Below, piece after piece: positions 1-8,010 of a DNA stretch of 59,890 nt (positions within the stretch are counted from its first letter, which is position 1; each line of letters starts with the position of its first letter). This DNA comes from Nocardia sp. (GTDB taxonomy: Bacteria; Actinomycetota; Actinomycetes; Mycobacteriales; Mycobacteriaceae): NCBI GenBank assembly GCA_014360565.1, contig JACIXH010000010.1, forward strand, positions 1-59,890. The letters are read 5' to 3'. The notes beneath the pieces are model-generated. The model had not been told where the DNA came from and did no database searches. It was given only the letters and a program-made list of their open reading frames with translations. The translations under genes were made by a program, and so were the position numbers.

Positions 1-150
1 ACCATCGCCTACTGCCGCATCGGCGAGCGTTCCTCGCACACCTGGTTCGTGCTGCAGGAGCTGCTCGGCCACCAGAACGTCAAGAACTACGACGGCAGCT
101 GGACCGAATACGGTTCGCTCGTCGGAGCGCCTATCGAGTTGGGAGCGTAA
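1..150 (+). CDS. Thiosulfate sulfurtransferase (rhodanese), 3' end only
   Basis: The last 49 codons of a two-domain rhodanese enter from the left edge and end at TAA. Rhodaneses of this family move a sulfane sulfur from thiosulfate to an acceptor such as cyanide or a thiol, in the cytoplasm. The visible part holds the active-site loop C-R-I-G-E-R-S, with the catalytic Cys at codon 5 of the fragment, and the family ending N-Y-D-G-S-W-T-E. This matches actinobacterial CysA2/SseA proteins. The N-terminal inactive domain lies outside the window. Only 5 bp separate it from sseC, so the two are almost certainly co-transcribed. The family call is firm; the exact paralogue name is not. Confidence 0.93.
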   Translation, partial: TIAYCRIGERSSHTWFVLQELLGHQNVKNYDGSWTEYGSLVGAPIELGA

Positions 151-155
151 TCAAT

Positions 156-461
156 ATGTGTGCAGCACCTACCCAGGGACAGGCCATTCCGGCCGGCGTC
201 GATGTGGAGAAGGAAACGGTCATCTCCGGCCGTGTCCTGAGCACCGACGGCCAGCCCATCGGTGGCGCGTTCGTGCGTCTGCTCGACGGCAACGGTGATT
301 TCACCGCCGAGGTCGTGGCTTCGGGCACCGGTGACTTCCGTTTCTTCGCCGCGCCGGGTTCGTGGACCCTGCGCGCGCTGAGCTCGTCGGGCAACGGCTC
401 GGCCGAGATCAGCCCCGAGGGCGCGGGCATCCACTCGGTCGACGTCGCGGTCGCCAAGTAA
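156..461 (+). CDS. sseC: DUF1416 protein SseC
   Basis: This is a 101-residue protein of the DUF1416/SseC family, which in mycobacteria sits directly after a cysA-type rhodanese gene, as here (5-bp gap). Residues about 20-95 read as a small beta-sandwich resembling a transthyretin or carboxypeptidase-regulatory fold: V-I-S-G-R-V-L-S-T-D-G-Q-P-I-G-G-A-F-V-R, then a D-F-R-F-F-A-A-P-G-S-W segment. It has no signal peptide or membrane segment. A Cys at position 2 is the only cysteine. The biochemical role is unknown. Linkage to the rhodanese suggests sulfur metabolism, which is inference. The gene ends 10 bp before a strong terminator. Confidence 0.9.
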   Translation: MCAAPTQGQAIPAGVDVEKETVISGRVLSTDGQPIGGAFVRLLDGNGDFTAEVVASGTGDFRFFAAPGSWTLRALSSSGNGSAEISPEGAGIHSVDVAVAK

Positions 462-471
462 GAGAGCTCAC

Positions 472-517
472 AACGGCCCTGGTAGTCCCTGTGCGGGAAC
501 TACCAGGGCCGTTTTCG
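472..517 (+). terminator. Intrinsic terminator after sseC
   Basis: There are perfect 15-bp arms at 472-486 and 499-513, with an additional tccc/ggga pairing in the loop, followed by a short T run (gttttcg). It closes the rhodanese-sseC transcript. Confidence 0.85.
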
Positions 518-549
518 TATCTGCCGACAGGGGTAGCTAGACTCCGATT

Positions 550-645
550 GTGGTCATCTTCTTCGAGGTACTCCTTGTCGCCGTGTCGATTCTCATCGGC
601 TGGTTCGGCCTCTACGTCTTCTACCGGCTGTTCACCGAGTCATGA
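550..645 (+). CDS. 31-aa single-span membrane peptide
   Basis: A GTG-started open frame of 31 codons reads [31 protein letters not shown]. It is almost entirely one hydrophobic helix (residues about 3-26) with a short polar end. Its TGA (643-645) overlaps the ATG (642) of the nitrobindin-like gene in an ATGA junction, which argues that it is translated and coupled to that gene. No Shine-Dalgarno is obvious; the GTG lies about 32 bp after the preceding terminator, so a short leader is likely. The function is unknown. A chance frame is possible, but the composition and the stop/start overlap make a real small membrane protein more likely. Confidence 0.6.
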   Translation: MVIFFEVLLVAVSILIGWFGLYVFYRLFTES

Positions 646-1334
646 GCGGGCTCGCTGGCGAAGGTAACGAACCGGCCGAGCGAGCGAGCACAGAGCAGGG
701 CGCTCCGGCCGAGCGTCGTAGTGGCGACGAGGCAGTGAACGTCGCCGCGGAACGGGCGAAAGAGACCGGCGCCCGCAACATTTCGGTCTTGCCTGGTCTT
801 CCGCTGCCCGAAGACACGGCCAATCTGCGCCTCGGCCCGGATCTGAACCACGCCATGCTGGCCCTGCTGCCGATGGTCGGCGTGTGGCGCGGCGAGGGCG
901 AGGGCCATCACCCCGCCGACGGTGACTACCGGTTCGGGCAGCAGATCATCGTCTCCCACGACGGCGGCGACTACCTGGCTTGGGAATCGCAGACCTGGAA
1001 ACTCGACGCCGAAGGCAAGTACACCGGCCCCGACCTGCGTGAGAGCGGTTACTGGCGGGTCGGCGGCGAGGGCGCCGACGAGATGATCGAGCTCCTGCTC
1101 ACCCACAGCAACGGCGTCATCGAGCTGTACTACGGCAAGGCCCGCAATCAGGCCTCCTGGGAGCTCGCGACCGACGTCTCCATCCGCAGCACCTCCGGCG
1201 CGGTGGTGGGCGGCGCCAAACGCCTCTACGGCATTGTCGACAACGGCGACCTCGCCTACGTCGAAGAACGGGTCGACCCCGACGGCGCGCTCATCCCCCG
1301 CCTGTCGGCGCGGCTGGTCCGCTACATCGGCTGA
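642..1334 (+). CDS. Ferric nitrobindin-like protein (heme-pocket His missing)
   Basis: A 230-residue cytoplasmic protein of the nitrobindin / FABP-like beta-barrel family (DUF1794, Rv0813c type). Residues 1-65 are a charged, probably disordered extension. The barrel starts with the family motif [10 protein letters not shown] at 80-89, followed by Y-R-F-G-Q-Q. True nitrobindins bind heme through a His in the C-terminal H-L-S-A-x-L-R segment. Here that segment reads P-R-L-S-A-R-L-V-R, so the iron ligand is replaced by Arg, as is known for the 'nitrobindin-like' subgroup. Heme binding or peroxynitrite isomerase activity therefore should not be assumed. It is coupled by ATGA overlap to the small membrane peptide upstream and followed by a terminator. 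Confidence 0.88.
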   Translation: MSGLAGEGNEPAERASTEQGAPAERRSGDEAVNVAAERAKETGARNISVLPGLPLPEDTANLRLGPDLNHAMLALLPMVGVWRGEGEGHHPADGDYRFGQQIIVSHDGGDYLAWESQTWKLDAEGKYTGPDLRESGYWRVGGEGADEMIELLLTHSNGVIELYYGKARNQASWELATDVSIRSTSGAVVGGAKRLYGIVDNGDLAYVEERVDPDGALIPRLSARLVRYIG

Positions 1335-1346
1335 GATACTTCACGA

Positions 1347-1383
1347 AACGGCCCGTCCAGATCGCTCTGGGCGGGCCGTTCTC
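1347..1383 (+). terminator. Intrinsic terminator after the nitrobindin-like gene
   Basis: 15-bp arms at 1347-1361 and 1366-1380 with one G-T wobble and a 4-nt loop, followed by ttctcg. It lies 13 bp after the stop codon. Confidence 0.8.
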
Positions 1384-1655
1384 GTCCGGAAATGGAGCGA
1401 CCCCCGAGCCGTTCCACCGCGTTCTGTGAACGCCGTGGTCCCGGTTGGATCGTCCGGGGGCTCGGGGGTCGGGTGACTGCCTGGGATTCGCTCAGCGCAC
1501 CGCTGGGGAATCTCCCGCAGTGGAGCTGCTAGCGGGCAGCCACCTCACGCATCCGATGAACATACATTCTTCAGACCACCTCCTCTCTTGTGTACTGATG
1601 AATTTAGTGGTCCGCGCGGCGGTCGGCAATTGATTTAATTACTGTCCTGACCTGG
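1384..1655. other. Gene-free stretch between convergent transcripts
   Basis: No credible coding frame or RNA gene is visible. The stretch contains a pair of perfect 12-bp inverted arms (gacccccgagcc at 1399-1410, its complement at 1459-1470) spaced by 48 bp. The part from about 1555 to 1640 is clearly richer in A/T than the surroundings. Nothing else is recognised. Confidence 0.6.
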
Positions 1656-1687
1656 GCGGATCCAAACTCGAATCCAGCGGGGTCCGC
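1656..1687 (-). terminator. Possible terminator of the cydABDC operon
   Basis: 8-bp arms (1656-1663 and 1680-1687, including a T-G wobble) lie 12 bp beyond the cydC stop, with an A/T-rich tail (about 1630-1645) further downstream on the minus strand. The stem is modest, so the call is tentative. Confidence 0.4.
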
Positions 1688-1699
1688 CGCTCGCGCGGT

Positions 1700-3379
1700 C
1701 TATCTCGGTGCGGCTCGAAGGTGGTCGACGTGGCAGGCGCCAGTGGCGTCGACGGTGACGATCGTGTCGGCCCGGTGGCCGACGGGCAGCTGGTGGGTGA
1801 CGACGACAACGGTGCGATCGGGTGCGACGAGGCCGCTGGTCGCATCGAGGAGGCCGAGCAGGAGCTGGTCGCCTTCGGCGGCCGCCAGGTGTTCGGTCGG
1901 TTCATCGAGCAGCAGGGTGTGTGCGGGCGCGACAAGAGCCCGCGCGAGCAGGATGCGACGCCGCTGACCACCGGATACCGCGGCCGCGCCCGCGGTGAGC
2001 GAGGTGCGCACACCGTCCGGCAACGAATCCAGCCACGGCCCGAGACCGACTGCACGTAGGGCGCTTTCGGCCTCATCGATGGTGAGATCACCACGGGCCA
2101 CGCGCAGATTCTCCAGGATCGAGGTGCCGAACAGATGCGCGTCTTCGGCGAAGAACGTGACCCCGTCCCGGGGCGTATCGAACAGGCCCGCCCACGCCAT
2201 CAGCAACGTCGTCTTGCCTGCCCCACTCGGTCCGACAACGACAACCCGGCGTCCCGACGGCATCGGTACCTGCCTGGCCGTGTCCCTCGCCCCTGGACGG
2301 GCAGGCGCCGACCGCGGTTGCGCGAGTTCGCGAAGCGCGCCCGCCGAGATGCCGCGGAGCCGATGCAGGGCCGCACGGGAGGTGGTGAGGGCGGTCGCGG
2401 CGGCGGGCAGCGCGGCTACGGCTTCGAAGGCCGACAGCGGGACCAGCACGAGGATCGTCAAGGCCATCGGAGTCATGCCGCCGGGCAGCCCGCCGGTCGG
2501 TCCATAGGCGGCGATGCCGACCAGCAGGGCGCCGAACGCGCTGACCCCGATCGACAGCGGAGTAGCCGCGGCCGCCCACGCACTGCGCGAGGCCGCCGAA
2601 TCTTCCGCGATCACTGCCCGGTGCGAAGCCTGGTCCGCCACCGCGAGTGCCGCGTCCAACCGCCCCGCGACACGAAGCTCAGCAGCGTGGTCGAGCACCG
2701 TGAGCCCCTCGGCGGTGAACTCGGCCCGGTCGGCCCGCACCGCTTGCTCCGCCTCCCGCGCGGCCATCGCCGACAGCCAAGGCGCGACAAGCCCCGAAAC
2801 CCCCAGCGCAACAGCGAGAATCACGGCCGCCAAGGGCGAAATGACGGCGATCAGCCCCACCGCGGCCAGCGACAACACGACAGCGACCGCGACGGGCACC
2901 AACACCCGCACGACTACCGCACCGAGATCGTCGATATCGGCGCCGACTCGCACCAGCACGTCCCCGCGCCGCAACTCGCGCGCCGCATCGTTCGCACCGT
3001 TGCGCTCCACCGGCGCGCCGCTCGATACCTGACCGTCCCTGGTGCTCCGGTCTCGCCACCACCAGACATCCGACTGCGCCAGCGTGCGATACACCGACGT
3101 GCGAGCGGTCGTCATGGCCCGCAACGCCACATCGTGGGTGGCCAGTCGCTCCAGATACCGGCACAGACCTCGCGAGATGCCGAGTGCCCGCACCGCGACC
3201 ACCACAACGCTCAGATCCAGCACCGGCGGCATCTGCCAGGCCCGCGCGATCAACCACGCGGCCAGCGCGGCCAACCCGAGCCCGCTGCCCAACGCCGCCA
3301 CACCCCACGCGATCGCGACCGCGACCCGCGCGGGCGACAACGCGAGCAGTCGCCACATCTGGCGCAGATCGCCGATCAT
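1700..3379 (-). CDS. cydC: Heterodimeric ABC exporter CydC subunit
   Basis: 559 residues: an ABC exporter half-transporter with a membrane domain (about 1-340) and an ATPase domain (about 370-545). With CydD it exports cysteine/glutathione-type thiols or handles heme, and is needed to assemble cytochrome bd. ATPase motifs visible: Walker A G-P-S-G-A-G-K-T-T (383-391), signature V-S-G-G-Q (468-472), Walker B L-L-L-D-E-P (489-494), switch His at 529. The Q-loop position reads F-A-E-D-A-H-L-F, so Glu replaces Gln, and the strand before Walker A is short, with no clear A-loop aromatic. Its ATG overlaps the cydD stop (ATGA). It is the last gene of cydA-cydB-cydD-cydC, the mycobacterial order. Confidence 0.93.
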   Translation of the reverse strand: MIGDLRQMWRLLALSPARVAVAIAWGVAALGSGLGLAALAAWLIARAWQMPPVLDLSVVVVAVRALGISRGLCRYLERLATHDVALRAMTTARTSVYRTLAQSDVWWWRDRSTRDGQVSSGAPVERNGANDAARELRRGDVLVRVGADIDDLGAVVVRVLVPVAVAVVLSLAAVGLIAVISPLAAVILAVALGVSGLVAPWLSAMAAREAEQAVRADRAEFTAEGLTVLDHAAELRVAGRLDAALAVADQASHRAVIAEDSAASRSAWAAAATPLSIGVSAFGALLVGIAAYGPTGGLPGGMTPMALTILVLVPLSAFEAVAALPAAATALTTSRAALHRLRGISAGALRELAQPRSAPARPGARDTARQVPMPSGRRVVVVGPSGAGKTTLLMAWAGLFDTPRDGVTFFAEDAHLFGTSILENLRVARGDLTIDEAESALRAVGLGPWLDSLPDGVRTSLTAGAAAVSGGQRRRILLARALVAPAHTLLLDEPTEHLAAAEGDQLLLGLLDATSGLVAPDRTVVVVTHQLPVGHRADTIVTVDATGACHVDHLRAAPR

Positions 3380-5379
3380 GAGATCTCCGTCCCATATCCA
3401 CGACCGGCAGGATCACCAGAGGTGTCCGCCGCGACCACCTCGATCACCACATCGGCCGCTGCCAGCACAGTCGGGCGGTGGGCGACCACCACGACGGTCG
3501 CACCGGCGCAGGCGTACTCGCGCAGAGTGGTGAGCACGCGCTGCTCGCTCTCGGGGTCGAGGTGGGCAGTTGGCTCGTCGAGAAGCAGGATCGGGCGGTG
3601 CGCGGCGAGGACTCGGGTGAGAGCGAGGCGCTGGCGCTGACCGAGGGACAGGCCGGTGCCGTTCTGGCCGACAACGGTGTTCCAGCCGTCGGGGAGTTCG
3701 GCCAGCACGCTGTCGAACCCTGTGGCGGCGCTGACGGCTCGGAGATCATCGGCGGCCGGGTCCGGAACGGCCCCGAGCAGCTCGACGTTCTCGCGCAAGG
3801 TCCCGGGAACCAGCACCGGCCGCTGCGGCAACCAGGCGATCCGGCTCCACCAGCTGTCGGGGTCGAGTTCGCGAACATCGGTACCGTCAACGACGACCGC
3901 ACCCGCATCGGGTTCGCGGAGCCCCAGAATCGCTTGCAGCGTAGTCGATTTCCCGCACCCGTTCGGACCGGTCAACACGGTCACCAGTCCGGGTTCGAGT
4001 ACTGCCGAGAGCTGATCGGGCGCGGTGCCCGTCCTGGCGGCGACGGACAACCCACGCAGGGTTATTCGCGCCGGCCCCTTATCGGCACGTAGGCCCGCCG
4101 TGAGATCACCACCCGCCGGCCGGCGTCCCGGCTCCTCGCCGTCGATACTCCCCGTACCGGCACCGGACCCGTCGTCCCTTGTTCGCGCCGTCCGGTCGCC
4201 GGATGCGATGACCTCGCCCCAAGCGCCGCGCGCGGGCGCGGGTCCGGCCTGCCGGTGTGGTTCGAGCACCGCGAAAGCCCGGTCAGCGGCGGCCATTCCG
4301 TCTTGTGCCGCATGGAACTTCTCCCCTACCTGGCGCAGCGGCCAGTACACCTCGGGCGCGAGAATCAGCGCCACCAGTCCGCTGTACAACGCCATGTCCC
4401 CGAACACCAACCGGAGCCCGATCGCCACCGCGATCAACGCGACACTCAGCGTCGCGAGGCTTTCCAGCACCATCGACGAGAGGAAGGCCATGCGCAGCGC
4501 GCGCATGGTCCGCTGCCGCAGCGAATCGCCGAGGGCCTGAACCTGATCAGCCATCGAAGGTCCGTCGCGGCCCTCGCGCCCGAGGGCACGCAGCGTGGGC
4601 ATTCCCGCGAAGAGGTCGAGGATCTGGTCCGACAATCGGGTGGTGGCAGCGAGCGTCGCTTCGGCACGTCCCTGGGTGAGCAGCCCGATCAGCACCATGA
4701 ACACCGGAATCAACGGCACGGTGATCACCGCGATCAGCGCGGAAGTCCGATCGTGTAAAGCGATGACCACCAGCACAACCGGCGGCACCAGGCAGGCGAG
4801 CAAGAGTGCGGGCAGGTAGCCCGTGAACCACCCACGCAACCCGCTGAGACCGTTGCCGACAACCACAGCGATCTCGGTCCGTCGCACGTCGAGTTCTCGT
4901 GGCGGCAGTTCGGCGCCGGCGCGCAGCACGGCCGTCTCCAACTCCGCGACCACCGCGCTCCCGGCTCGGTGCGCCAATCGCGCTTGCCACCAACTCGCCA
5001 GCCCTCGCACCGCGACAGCGATCGCGAGCACAATCAGTTCCGTGGTCCACGAACCGAACTCGCGCTTGCCAGGATCAGTGATGACCCCGGCCAGCACCCG
5101 CCCGAGCACGACTGCCATCACCACGATCGTCGCCGTGATCACCAGCGCCAGCGCCACGGCGATCACCAGGTGCGGACGCGCCGACCGTGCGTACCGCCAC
5201 AACCGTGGATCGACCGGCGGGCGACCGGACCGCTTCCGGACGCTCCCGGGCTGGGTCGCCCCCGCCGTCACATCGGGCGTCGACACGTCCCGCTCCGGTC
5301 CATCCTGCGACAAGCTTTCCGGCACCACCGCGTCCGACCTTTCGCGAGCACGCCGTTCCCGAGTCGAGGCCGAGGGCAT
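3376..5379 (-). CDS. cydD: Heterodimeric ABC exporter CydD subunit
   Basis: 667 residues, the partner of CydC. Residues 1-60 are a hydrophilic, Arg/Ser-rich cytoplasmic extension. The transmembrane domain covers about 65-350. A variable linker (about 375-435) precedes the ATPase domain with Walker A G-P-N-G-C-G-K-S (471-478), Q-loop Gln 519, signature L-S-L-G-Q (577-581), Walker B I-L-L-L-D-E-P (597-603) and switch His 634. All catalytic motifs are canonical here, so this half probably carries more of the ATPase activity, while CydC deviates at the Q-loop. The start is 3 bp after the cydB stop. The long N-terminal extension may be partly over-called, but no internal start is better supported. 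Confidence 0.93.
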   Translation of the reverse strand: MPSASTRERRARERSDAVVPESLSQDGPERDVSTPDVTAGATQPGSVRKRSGRPPVDPRLWRYARSARPHLVIAVALALVITATIVVMAVVLGRVLAGVITDPGKREFGSWTTELIVLAIAVAVRGLASWWQARLAHRAGSAVVAELETAVLRAGAELPPRELDVRRTEIAVVVGNGLSGLRGWFTGYLPALLLACLVPPVVLVVIALHDRTSALIAVITVPLIPVFMVLIGLLTQGRAEATLAATTRLSDQILDLFAGMPTLRALGREGRDGPSMADQVQALGDSLRQRTMRALRMAFLSSMVLESLATLSVALIAVAIGLRLVFGDMALYSGLVALILAPEVYWPLRQVGEKFHAAQDGMAAADRAFAVLEPHRQAGPAPARGAWGEVIASGDRTARTRDDGSGAGTGSIDGEEPGRRPAGGDLTAGLRADKGPARITLRGLSVAARTGTAPDQLSAVLEPGLVTVLTGPNGCGKSTTLQAILGLREPDAGAVVVDGTDVRELDPDSWWSRIAWLPQRPVLVPGTLRENVELLGAVPDPAADDLRAVSAATGFDSVLAELPDGWNTVVGQNGTGLSLGQRQRLALTRVLAAHRPILLLDEPTAHLDPESEQRVLTTLREYACAGATVVVVAHRPTVLAAADVVIEVVAADTSGDPAGRGYGTEIS

Positions 5380-5382
5380 CTG

Positions 5383-6411
5383 TCAGCCCTTACCGTTCAG
5401 CGGTAGACCCACCGGCGCGGGAATCTGTTCGACCCGAATCCGCTGCCGGAAGACCCAATAGGTCCACCCCTGATAAATCAGCACCACCGGCGTGGCGATC
5501 AACGCCGCCCAACTCATCACCTTCAACGTGTACGGCGTCGATGACGCGTTGTAGATGGTCAGGTCGAAGAGCGGGTCGATAGTCGAGGGCAGCACAGTCG
5601 GAAACATCGATCCGACGATCAATACCGTCGCGGAGACAACAGTCAGCGTCGTGCCGACAAAGGCCCATCCATCACGCCCCGCCGTATTCGCGACACCGGC
5701 CAGTACCAATCCGAGGACCGCGGTCGCCAGCACGATCCAGGTCCATCCGGCGCCGTGGGCGAGCTGAGTCCACAACCCGAAACCACCGACCACCAGTGCG
5801 GTCGGAATCAGCAGCGATCTGGCGATCCGCAAGGCATCGGTACGCACCTCACCAGCGGTCTTGAGCACCAGGAACACCGCGCCGTGCAGCGCGAACAGAA
5901 TCGCGGTAGCCAATCCGCCGAGCAGCGCGTACGGGCTCAGCAGATCCAAGACCGACCCGGTGATCTGCTTGTCCGCGTTCAACGGCACCCCACGGACCAT
6001 ATTCGCGAACACCCATCCCCAAGCCAGCGCGGGAATCCACGACCCGATTCCGATCCCGGCGTCACACCAGGCCCGCCACTTCGGATCATTGATCTTGCCC
6101 CGGTATTCGATCGCGCACACCCGCAGAATCAATGCGACGAGCAGGAGCAGCAGCGCCAGATAGAAGCCGGAGAACAGGCTGGCGTACCACTCGGGAAACG
6201 CCGCGAACAGCGCACCGGCGGCGGTGATCAGCCACACCTCGTTGCCGTCCCAGACGGGCCCGATCGTATTGAGCACCACGCGCCTGCGCGTATCGGAACC
6301 CTTGCCGAGAATCGGCATCAGCATGCCGACGCCGAAGTCGAATCCTTCGAGCACGAAATATCCGGTGAACAGCACGCCGATCAAGATGAACCAGAACTCT
6401 TGCAGACCCAT
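5383..6411 (-). CDS. cydB: Cytochrome bd ubiquinol/menaquinol oxidase subunit II
   Basis: 342 residues, nearly all membrane helices, beginning M-G-L-Q-E-F-W-F with the family segment G-F-D-F-G-V-G-M-L and the W-D-G-N-E-V-W-L motif near residue 55. CydB is the structural partner of CydA in the high-affinity, non-proton-pumping terminal oxidase that keeps respiration going at low oxygen or when the bcc-aa3 branch is blocked. A good Shine-Dalgarno (aggag, 6 nt before ATG) overlaps the end of cydA, from which it is 9 bp away. Length and motifs match the family. Confidence 0.97.
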   Translation of the reverse strand: MGLQEFWFILIGVLFTGYFVLEGFDFGVGMLMPILGKGSDTRRRVVLNTIGPVWDGNEVWLITAAGALFAAFPEWYASLFSGFYLALLLLLVALILRVCAIEYRGKINDPKWRAWCDAGIGIGSWIPALAWGWVFANMVRGVPLNADKQITGSVLDLLSPYALLGGLATAILFALHGAVFLVLKTAGEVRTDALRIARSLLIPTALVVGGFGLWTQLAHGAGWTWIVLATAVLGLVLAGVANTAGRDGWAFVGTTLTVVSATVLIVGSMFPTVLPSTIDPLFDLTIYNASSTPYTLKVMSWAALIATPVVLIYQGWTYWVFRQRIRVEQIPAPVGLPLNGKG

Positions 6412-6420
6412 CGTCGGCTC

Positions 6421-7875
6421 CTAGTACGCGAAGGAAAGTTGGGGAGTATCGGGGGTGTCCGCGTCGGTGGCGTGCACCTTGGTGTCGGGCCCCTCGACGA
6501 CATACCGCCTGATCAGGTAGAACCACACCACCGCGAGCGCGCCGTAGAGCAGCGTGAACACCGCCAGCGAGAACATCACCGTCGCGGCGGAGTGTTCGGA
6601 GACCGCCTGCTGCACCGTCATTCGAATATTCGGATCACCGGTCGGATTCGGCACCACCGCCCACGGTTGACGCCCCATCTCGGTGAAAACCCACCCTGCG
6701 GCATTGGCCAGGAAGGGCGTGGGGATCGCGAGCAGACTCAGCCAGGAGAACCAGCGCTGATCGGGCACCCTGCCACCGCGCGTCACCCAGAACCCGGCCA
6801 ACAGCAGCAGCACCGACCCGCCTGCCAGCCCGATCATGGCGCGGAAGGACCAGTAGGTGACGAACAGGTTGGGCCGGTAGTCGCCAGGTCCGTACGCGAC
6901 GTTGTAGGTCTGCTGCAGATCGACCACGCCCTCGAGCGTCACCCCACTGAACTCGCCTTCGGCGAGATAGGGCAGCACATAGGGCACCTCGAGCACGTGG
7001 ATCACACCGTCGCAATTGTTGTGCGTTCCTACGGTGAGAATGGAGAAGTCAGGGTCGGTGGCGGTGTGGCACAACGATTCCGCCGATGCCATCTTCATCG
7101 GCTGCTGCTCGAACATCAGTTTGCCTTGAATATCACCGGTGAAGATCAACGCGGCGCCGGAGAGCGCGACCACTACGAGGGAGTACCGCCCCACCGGCCG
7201 CCACATTGTTCGTGCCTCTTCGAGTTTCGCCGGATCGCCACTGCGCGCGTTGCGCACCATCCACCAACCCGCGATGCCCGCCACGAAAGTCGCCGCGGTG
7301 AGAAAGGCGCCCGCCACCACATGCGGGAACGCCGCCAATGCGGTGTTGTTGGTCAGTAGCGCCCAAATGCTTTCCAGCTCAGCACGTCCGGTCTCCGGGT
7401 TGTATCGGGCGCCCACCGGGTGCTGCATGAACGAATTGGCCGCGACGATGAAGAAGGCCGAAGCATTCACTCCGATCGCGACGATCCAGATCGTCGCCAG
7501 ATGCACCAGCCGAGGCAGCCGGGTCCAGCCGAAGATCCACAATCCGATGAACGTCGACTCCATGAAGAAGGCGATCAGCGCTTCCAGCGCCAATGGCGCA
7601 CCGAAGACGTCGCCGATGAAGCGGGAGTATTCGCTCCAGTTCATCCCGAACTGGAATTCCTGCACGATGCCCGTAGCGACGCCGAGGGCGAAGTTGATCA
7701 GGAACAGCTTGCCGAAGAATTTGGTGAGCCGATACCAGCGTTCGTTGCCGGTGATCACCCAGGCGGTCTGCATCATCGCGATCAGCGGAGCGAGTCCGAT
7801 GGTCAGCGGAACGAACAGAAAGTGGTAGACGGTCGTGATCCCGAACTGCCACCGGGAGACATCAAGGGTGTCCAT
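6421..7875 (-). CDS. cydA: Cytochrome bd oxidase subunit I
   Basis: 484 residues, polytopic. It oxidises menaquinol and reduces oxygen to water. Key residues by comparison with E. coli CydA: His18 (high-spin heme ligand), Glu98 and Glu106 (proton channel/heme d region), His185 and Met347 (heme b558 ligands). The quinol-binding Q-loop contains G-K-L-M-F-E-Q-Q-P-M-K (251-261) and is of the short type usual in Gram-positives; the G-R-Q-P-W motif is at 401-405. The start is supported by ggagg spaced 4 nt from ATG. It is the first gene of the four-gene operon; a perfect inverted repeat lies 13 bp upstream of the start and probably controls it. Confidence 0.97.
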   Translation of the reverse strand: MDTLDVSRWQFGITTVYHFLFVPLTIGLAPLIAMMQTAWVITGNERWYRLTKFFGKLFLINFALGVATGIVQEFQFGMNWSEYSRFIGDVFGAPLALEALIAFFMESTFIGLWIFGWTRLPRLVHLATIWIVAIGVNASAFFIVAANSFMQHPVGARYNPETGRAELESIWALLTNNTALAAFPHVVAGAFLTAATFVAGIAGWWMVRNARSGDPAKLEEARTMWRPVGRYSLVVVALSGAALIFTGDIQGKLMFEQQPMKMASAESLCHTATDPDFSILTVGTHNNCDGVIHVLEVPYVLPYLAEGEFSGVTLEGVVDLQQTYNVAYGPGDYRPNLFVTYWSFRAMIGLAGGSVLLLLAGFWVTRGGRVPDQRWFSWLSLLAIPTPFLANAAGWVFTEMGRQPWAVVPNPTGDPNIRMTVQQAVSEHSAATVMFSLAVFTLLYGALAVVWFYLIRRYVVEGPDTKVHATDADTPDTPQLSFAY

Positions 7876-7887
7876 CCGACCTCCACC

Positions 7888-7915
7888 GATCTACTACGAC
7901 GACTTGTAGTAGATC
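7888..7915. promoter_or_regulatory. Palindromic operator candidate upstream of cydA
   Basis: A perfect 10-bp inverted repeat, gatctactac (7888-7897) and gtagtagatc (7906-7915), with an 8-bp spacer, sits just upstream of the cydA Shine-Dalgarno. The position fits a repressor site over the promoter or leader of cydABDC. The ctac..gtag core resembles operators of the BlaI/MecI/CopY class, but the regulator is not identified. Confidence 0.55.
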
Positions 7916-7979
7916 GTACGCCCGGAATCACCCAGTCAACGCGTGACAACCGCCACGGCGTGTCAAAGCTCCTCCCGCA

Positions 7980-8001
7980 GGGGCACGCCCACCCGTGCCC
8001 C
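7980..8001 (-). terminator. Hairpin after pabC
   Basis: Perfect 8-bp G/C arms (7980-7987 and 7994-8001) with a 6-nt loop lie 10 bp beyond the pabC stop on the minus strand. There is no T run, as is common in high-GC actinomycetes. Confidence 0.5.
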
Positions 8002-8010
8002 ACACACGGA

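Noticed and set aside
1384..1655. Possible small RNA gene or CRISPR-like repeat
   Set aside because: Only one pair of inverted arms; no direct repeats of constant length with spacers anywhere in the window.
2135..3640. A 501-codon frame antisense to cydC
   Set aside because: Shadow frame; covers the ATPase domain of cydC in the wrong direction.
5755..7359. A 534-codon frame antisense to cydA/cydB
   Set aside because: Gln/His/Arg-rich shadow of two well-recognised membrane proteins.
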